A DNA stretch of 7,203 nucleotides from Acidilobaceae archaeon. Lineage in GTDB: Archaea; Thermoproteota; Thermoprotei_A; Sulfolobales; Acidilobaceae. The stretch lies in the NCBI GenBank assembly GCA_026985435.1, contig JALSQL010000148.1, positions 1 to 7,203 of the forward strand, given 5' to 3'. Shown here piece by piece: positions 4,091 through 7,203 of the stretch. Position 1 is the first letter of the stretch. Every line of letters begins with the position of its first letter. The notes beneath the pieces are model-generated. The model saw nothing but the letters and a program-made list of their open reading frames with translations, did not search any database and had not been told where the DNA came from. Position numbers and translations under genes: made by a program.

Positions 4091-7000
4091 GTGGACCAGG
4101 CCCTGGCCGCTGGGCTGGCCTTGCTCGCTGTTGGCGCTGCTGGCCTGGCTGCTCTCTACAGGAGGCCGACGGCGAGGCCCCTGGTTAGGAGCGGCTACAC
4201 GGCCGCGGCCGTAGTTGTGGCGTTCCTGGCCATGGCTGGTATGGCTGGGGCGCTCGCCATGCCGGCTAGGAGCTTCTCGGAGATAGCGTCGGCGGCTATG
4301 GTCGGCGTCGTGGAGGGCTTCTACAGCGACGCACGACTCGTCAACACTACCGCCAACGCGACCGCCGCCCAGGCCCGGGAGGCGCTGGCTGCCACGGCGC
4401 TCGAGGCCCTCGAAGCCGCCAGTAGGGCCAGCCTACCCGCGGGCAGCTGCCGCCTCGAGGGGGCACCGTACGCGCTGGTCTCCATCCAGCCGATAGCCCG
4501 GGCCCGGGGGGTGGCCTACCCGGGGACCCCGGCCTACATACTCGTGGACCCCAGGCTGCCCGAGGGCCGGGCGTACCTCGCATCGGCCCCGCCGGCGAAC
4601 TACACGGCCGCCCTGAGGGGGGCGGGCCTCGAGGTAGCGGGTGGCCTCAACGCTAGCGGGGACCCGGTCCTAGCGAGGCTCCAGAGGGAGTGCGGGGGCC
4701 TCAGGTGCTTCTGGAACGCCCAGAGGGTCCTCGGGGGCTTCCGGGCCGGCGTGGAGCCCGGTATGGAGTATAGGGTCGTCGTGCCCGGCCCCGGGGGCTA
4801 CGAGAGGATAGTCATGGCCGAGAACGACATGGTGCTCGCCCCGCAGCGGGCCGAGTACATAGCAGTCGCCGTCGCCCCCGGGAGCCTCCGGGACGCCCTC
4901 AGGTCGGTGTGGCTCTACGCCAACGCCACCAACATGACCGTCAACCTCACTCGGGCCCCCGCGCTGGTGTACTCGCTCATAGTAGCCGACCTGCCCGACA
5001 GCTGCTACAGCAGGCTGGCCCCCCAGGCGATCGTCGTCTTCGTGGAGCGCGTCTACCGGGAGGCGGCGCCCCCGGGGTACACGCCCTACATCTTCACGGT
5101 GGTCTCAAACAGGGCCGGGATGGTGTCCAACGTTAGGGACATGGCGACGGCGGGCTCGATACTCAGCCTCGCGATACTGGCCTCGATACTCGTGGCCGCC
5201 GCCTCCCCCCTCGCGGCGAGCGGGGCGGTCTCCCTGGCTAGGAGCGTCGCCCTCCTGAGGCTGCGTGGCTACACCATGAGGGGCGTGAGGCGCCAGCTGA
5301 GGCTCGCCACCCTAGCGGCCCTACTAGCGGGGGGCGCCGCCGGGCTGGCAGCGCTGGGGCTCCTCGCGCCGGGCTTCACCGCCTATACGGGCCGGCTGGG
5401 CGTGGCGGCGGCCGCGGGCGTGACGGCACTCGCACTCCTCCTAATGCTGAGGAGGGCCTCGCGGGAGGCGGCCAGCGTCTACGTCGAGGCGGTGGCCCGG
5501 GGGAACCCCCTCGCCTCCACCCCGCCAAGCCCGCCCAGCGGCCTCGGCAGGGCCGGCTGGCTGGGCCTCGCGCTGGGCGTGTACCACGCCGTTAGGGGGT
5601 ACGCCGGCTTCAGCACGGCCGAGTACCTCGACAGGCACTGGGAGCAGCTCTCCACCCTGAACCCGGCCCTCCAGGCCCTCCTAGCCATTTGGGCCTTCAT
5701 CGAGATCTTCACGGCCCCCTTCGCCCCGGCGCTGCTGGCCTACGCTAGCGCCAGGCTCCTCGCCTGGAAGGCCCCGGCCATAGCGTCCTCGGGCGCCCTC
5801 AGGAGGCTCCTCGGCAGGGCGGCCCCGGCCAGCCGGGGGCTGGCCCGGCTCGTCTCGGCTAGGGCCGTGGCGCTGGTTGTACTGGCGGTCTTCGCGGTCA
5901 GCCTCCTAGCAGCGTCGGGGCTGGCGTCCTCCACGGCGTCGGCTTGGATCCGCTCAGGGGCGGCCACGGTGACGGGGCCCGGCGCGCTGGCGGTCAAGCC
6001 CCTGGAGCCCTCCGGGAACGTGACCGTCAACTACACCACCGCCCGCCTCCTGCCCAACGGCACGGTGGCCAAGGAGGTTGCGAACGCCACCTTCACCACC
6101 TACAGGCTGCGCGACGCCCTCTCCGAGGCCGAGCGAGCCTGCCCCGGGGGGCTGGTCGCCGCGGGCGTCCCCTCGGCCCTGTGGAGCATCGCCGGGGAGC
6201 AGCCCCTCCCCCGGGGGTACCGCTCGGCGGTCATAGCGGGCCTCCTAAAGGCCGCCAGCACCCCGGGCTCCATGAGGCTGGTCGTGGCCTACAGCGACCT
6301 CGACAAGCTGGCGGAGCTCTACCAGCGCATCGGCGTGGAGCTGAGCGGGGACCAGCTCGACGCCCTCGCCAAGCCCGGCTGGAGCCTCCGCTTCCCCGAC
6401 AGCAGGGGCAGCATGGGGAGCAGCAGCAACGCGGGCTTCATACTGCTCGACGGCTCCTCCGGGGAGATAGACGCCATACCCGCGTCGAACTGGATCGGCG
6501 TCGAGGTCCTCCCCGGCGCCGACGTTGGGGCGTGGTACTCCAACCTAACCGGCCGGCGTGGAGCGGGGGTCCCCTACAACGCCTACGCCCTAGGGCCCTG
6601 GGCGTACAGGCGGCTCCCCAGCGTGGTCGGCTACCCCGCAGGCTCCGGGGTCAGGCCGGTGGTGCTGGTCTACACTCTCGGCCAGGGCGGGTGCGTGGGG
6701 AGGCTGGAGGAGCTGGGCTTCCACGTCTACACCCCCTCCGACGTTGCCAGGTCGAGGGAGTTCAGGGTGGCCGCCAGCGTGCTCTCCAAGGCCCACCCGG
6801 CGTCGTTCCTCGTGCCAGCGGCGCTCGCCTCCTCGGCCCTAGCCCTCGCCGCAGCCCTGGTGCTCGCGGCCGACGCCGACAGGGAGCTGAGGCCCTTCCT
6901 GGCCCTCCTCCGCCTGAGGGGCGCCAGCCGGGGTGAGGGCCTGAGGATAGGGCTGGCCCTCTGGGGGGTCTTCATAGGGGCATCCCTACTCATAGGGGTC

Positions 7001-7203
7001 GCCGTGGGCCTCGGCGTGGCCGAGGGGGCCATGAACCTCGTCACGGGCATGGCGGGCTCGAGCTTCCGCTACACCGCCACCGTCACCCTCCCCGGCGGCG
7101 CGGCGGCTAGGGTGTTCTTCCTCGGCGGCGCGGCCAAGAGCCTAGCGGTAGCCTGGCGGGCCGTGGCCTACCCCCTGCTGCTCGGCGCGGCCCTCATGGC
7201 CCC
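4091..7203 (+). CDS. Giant FtsX/MacB-type ABC permease with two tandem modules, C-terminus beyond window
   Basis: An uninterrupted frame of 1037 codons starts at GTG 4091 and has no stop before the window edge. Its plan is two similar halves. Hydrophobic segments lie at about 3-22 and 37-57. Ectodomain 1 follows (about 58-353), then helices at about 356-378, 405-427 and 436-456, and further hydrophobic stretches near 490-507 and 526-550. A helix at about 592-612 leads to ectodomain 2 (about 613-903), then helices near 905-927, 953-975 and 1018-1037. The cytoplasmic loop after each ectodomain carries the FtsX-type coupling motif, with ALLRLRG exactly repeated at 387-393 and 938-944 (GYTMRGVRRQ and GASRGEGLR follow). 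FtsX/MacB permeases do not form a conventional channel; they transmit ATPase motion to the outside of the cell. The ATPase partner is not in the window and may lie downstream. The ectodomains hold all 12 N-x-S/T sequons and all 6 cysteines. The family is confident from architecture; the substrate is unknown. Confidence 0.78.
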   Translation, partial: MDQALAAGLALLAVGAAGLAALYRRPTARPLVRSGYTAAAVVVAFLAMAGMAGALAMPARSFSEIASAAMVGVVEGFYSDARLVNTTANATAAQAREALAATALEALEAASRASLPAGSCRLEGAPYALVSIQPIARARGVAYPGTPAYILVDPRLPEGRAYLASAPPANYTAALRGAGLEVAGGLNASGDPVLARLQRECGGLRCFWNAQRVLGGFRAGVEPGMEYRVVVPGPGGYERIVMAENDMVLAPQRAEYIAVAVAPGSLRDALRSVWLYANATNMTVNLTRAPALVYSLIVADLPDSCYSRLAPQAIVVFVERVYREAAPPGYTPYIFTVVSNRAGMVSNVRDMATAGSILSLAILASILVAAASPLAASGAVSLARSVALLRLRGYTMRGVRRQLRLATLAALLAGGAAGLAALGLLAPGFTAYTGRLGVAAAAGVTALALLLMLRRASREAASVYVEAVARGNPLASTPPSPPSGLGRAGWLGLALGVYHAVRGYAGFSTAEYLDRHWEQLSTLNPALQALLAIWAFIEIFTAPFAPALLAYASARLLAWKAPAIASSGALRRLLGRAAPASRGLARLVSARAVALVVLAVFAVSLLAASGLASSTASAWIRSGAATVTGPGALAVKPLEPSGNVTVNYTTARLLPNGTVAKEVANATFTTYRLRDALSEAERACPGGLVAAGVPSALWSIAGEQPLPRGYRSAVIAGLLKAASTPGSMRLVVAYSDLDKLAELYQRIGVELSGDQLDALAKPGWSLRFPDSRGSMGSSSNAGFILLDGSSGEIDAIPASNWIGVEVLPGADVGAWYSNLTGRRGAGVPYNAYALGPWAYRRLPSVVGYPAGSGVRPVVLVYTLGQGGCVGRLEELGFHVYTPSDVARSREFRVAASVLSKAHPASFLVPAALASSALALAAALVLAADADRELRPFLALLRLRGASRGEGLRIGLALWGVFIGASLLIGVAVGLGVAEGAMNLVTGMAGSSFRYTATVTLPGGAAARVFFLGGAAKSLAVAWRAVAYPLLLGAALMA

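Noticed and set aside
5944..6936. 330-codon open frame on the plus strand
   Set aside because: It is an Arg/Gly/Pro-rich out-of-frame shadow inside the large permease gene, typical of GC-rich DNA, and has no start context.

Overview
The window looks like chromosomal DNA from a GC-rich hyperthermophilic archaeon, most likely of the Crenarchaeota/Thermoproteota (Desulfurococcales-like). The grounds are almost exclusive AGG/CGG/CGC arginine and frequent ATA isoleucine codons, GTG/TTG as common start codons, very few lysine codons, short TATA-like boxes 25-35 nt before genes, and Shine-Dalgarno (SD) motifs of the GGGGGTG type. The lineage is inferred from composition and cannot be fixed from one window.

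Layout: (1) Positions 1-588, minus strand: a two-gene unit of a small two-helix membrane protein followed by the N-terminus of a sodium:solute symporter (SSS family), which leaves the window at base 1. (2) Positions 589-696: an unusually AT-rich control region with four short palindromes and the promoter of the symporter unit. (3) Positions 697-1684: a minimal nucleotidyltransferase (minus) and a universal-stress-like protein (plus), divergent from a nearly mirror-symmetric start region with a central AATATT. (4) Positions 1695-3239, plus: a polytopic flippase of the polysaccharide-exporter type, 10 nt behind the stress protein and probably cotranscribed. (5) Positions 3213-3992, minus: a FabG-like short-chain dehydrogenase, convergent with the flippase and overlapping it by 27 nt. 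(6) Positions 3993-4090: a divergent promoter region with a perfect 8-bp inverted repeat. (7) Positions 4091-7203, plus: a very large FtsX/MacB-type permease, still open at the window edge after 1037 codons. It has two permease modules in tandem, each with an ectodomain of about 290 residues.

The giant permease is the most striking item. All 12 of its N-glycosylation sequons and all 6 of its cysteines lie in the two predicted extracellular domains, and a seven-residue motif is repeated exactly in the two predicted cytoplasmic coupling loops. No ATPase for it is present in the window. The theme of the region is membrane and envelope transport (symporter, flippase, large permease), but nothing here ties the genes into one pathway. 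I see no RNA gene, CRISPR array, insertion sequence or integrated element.
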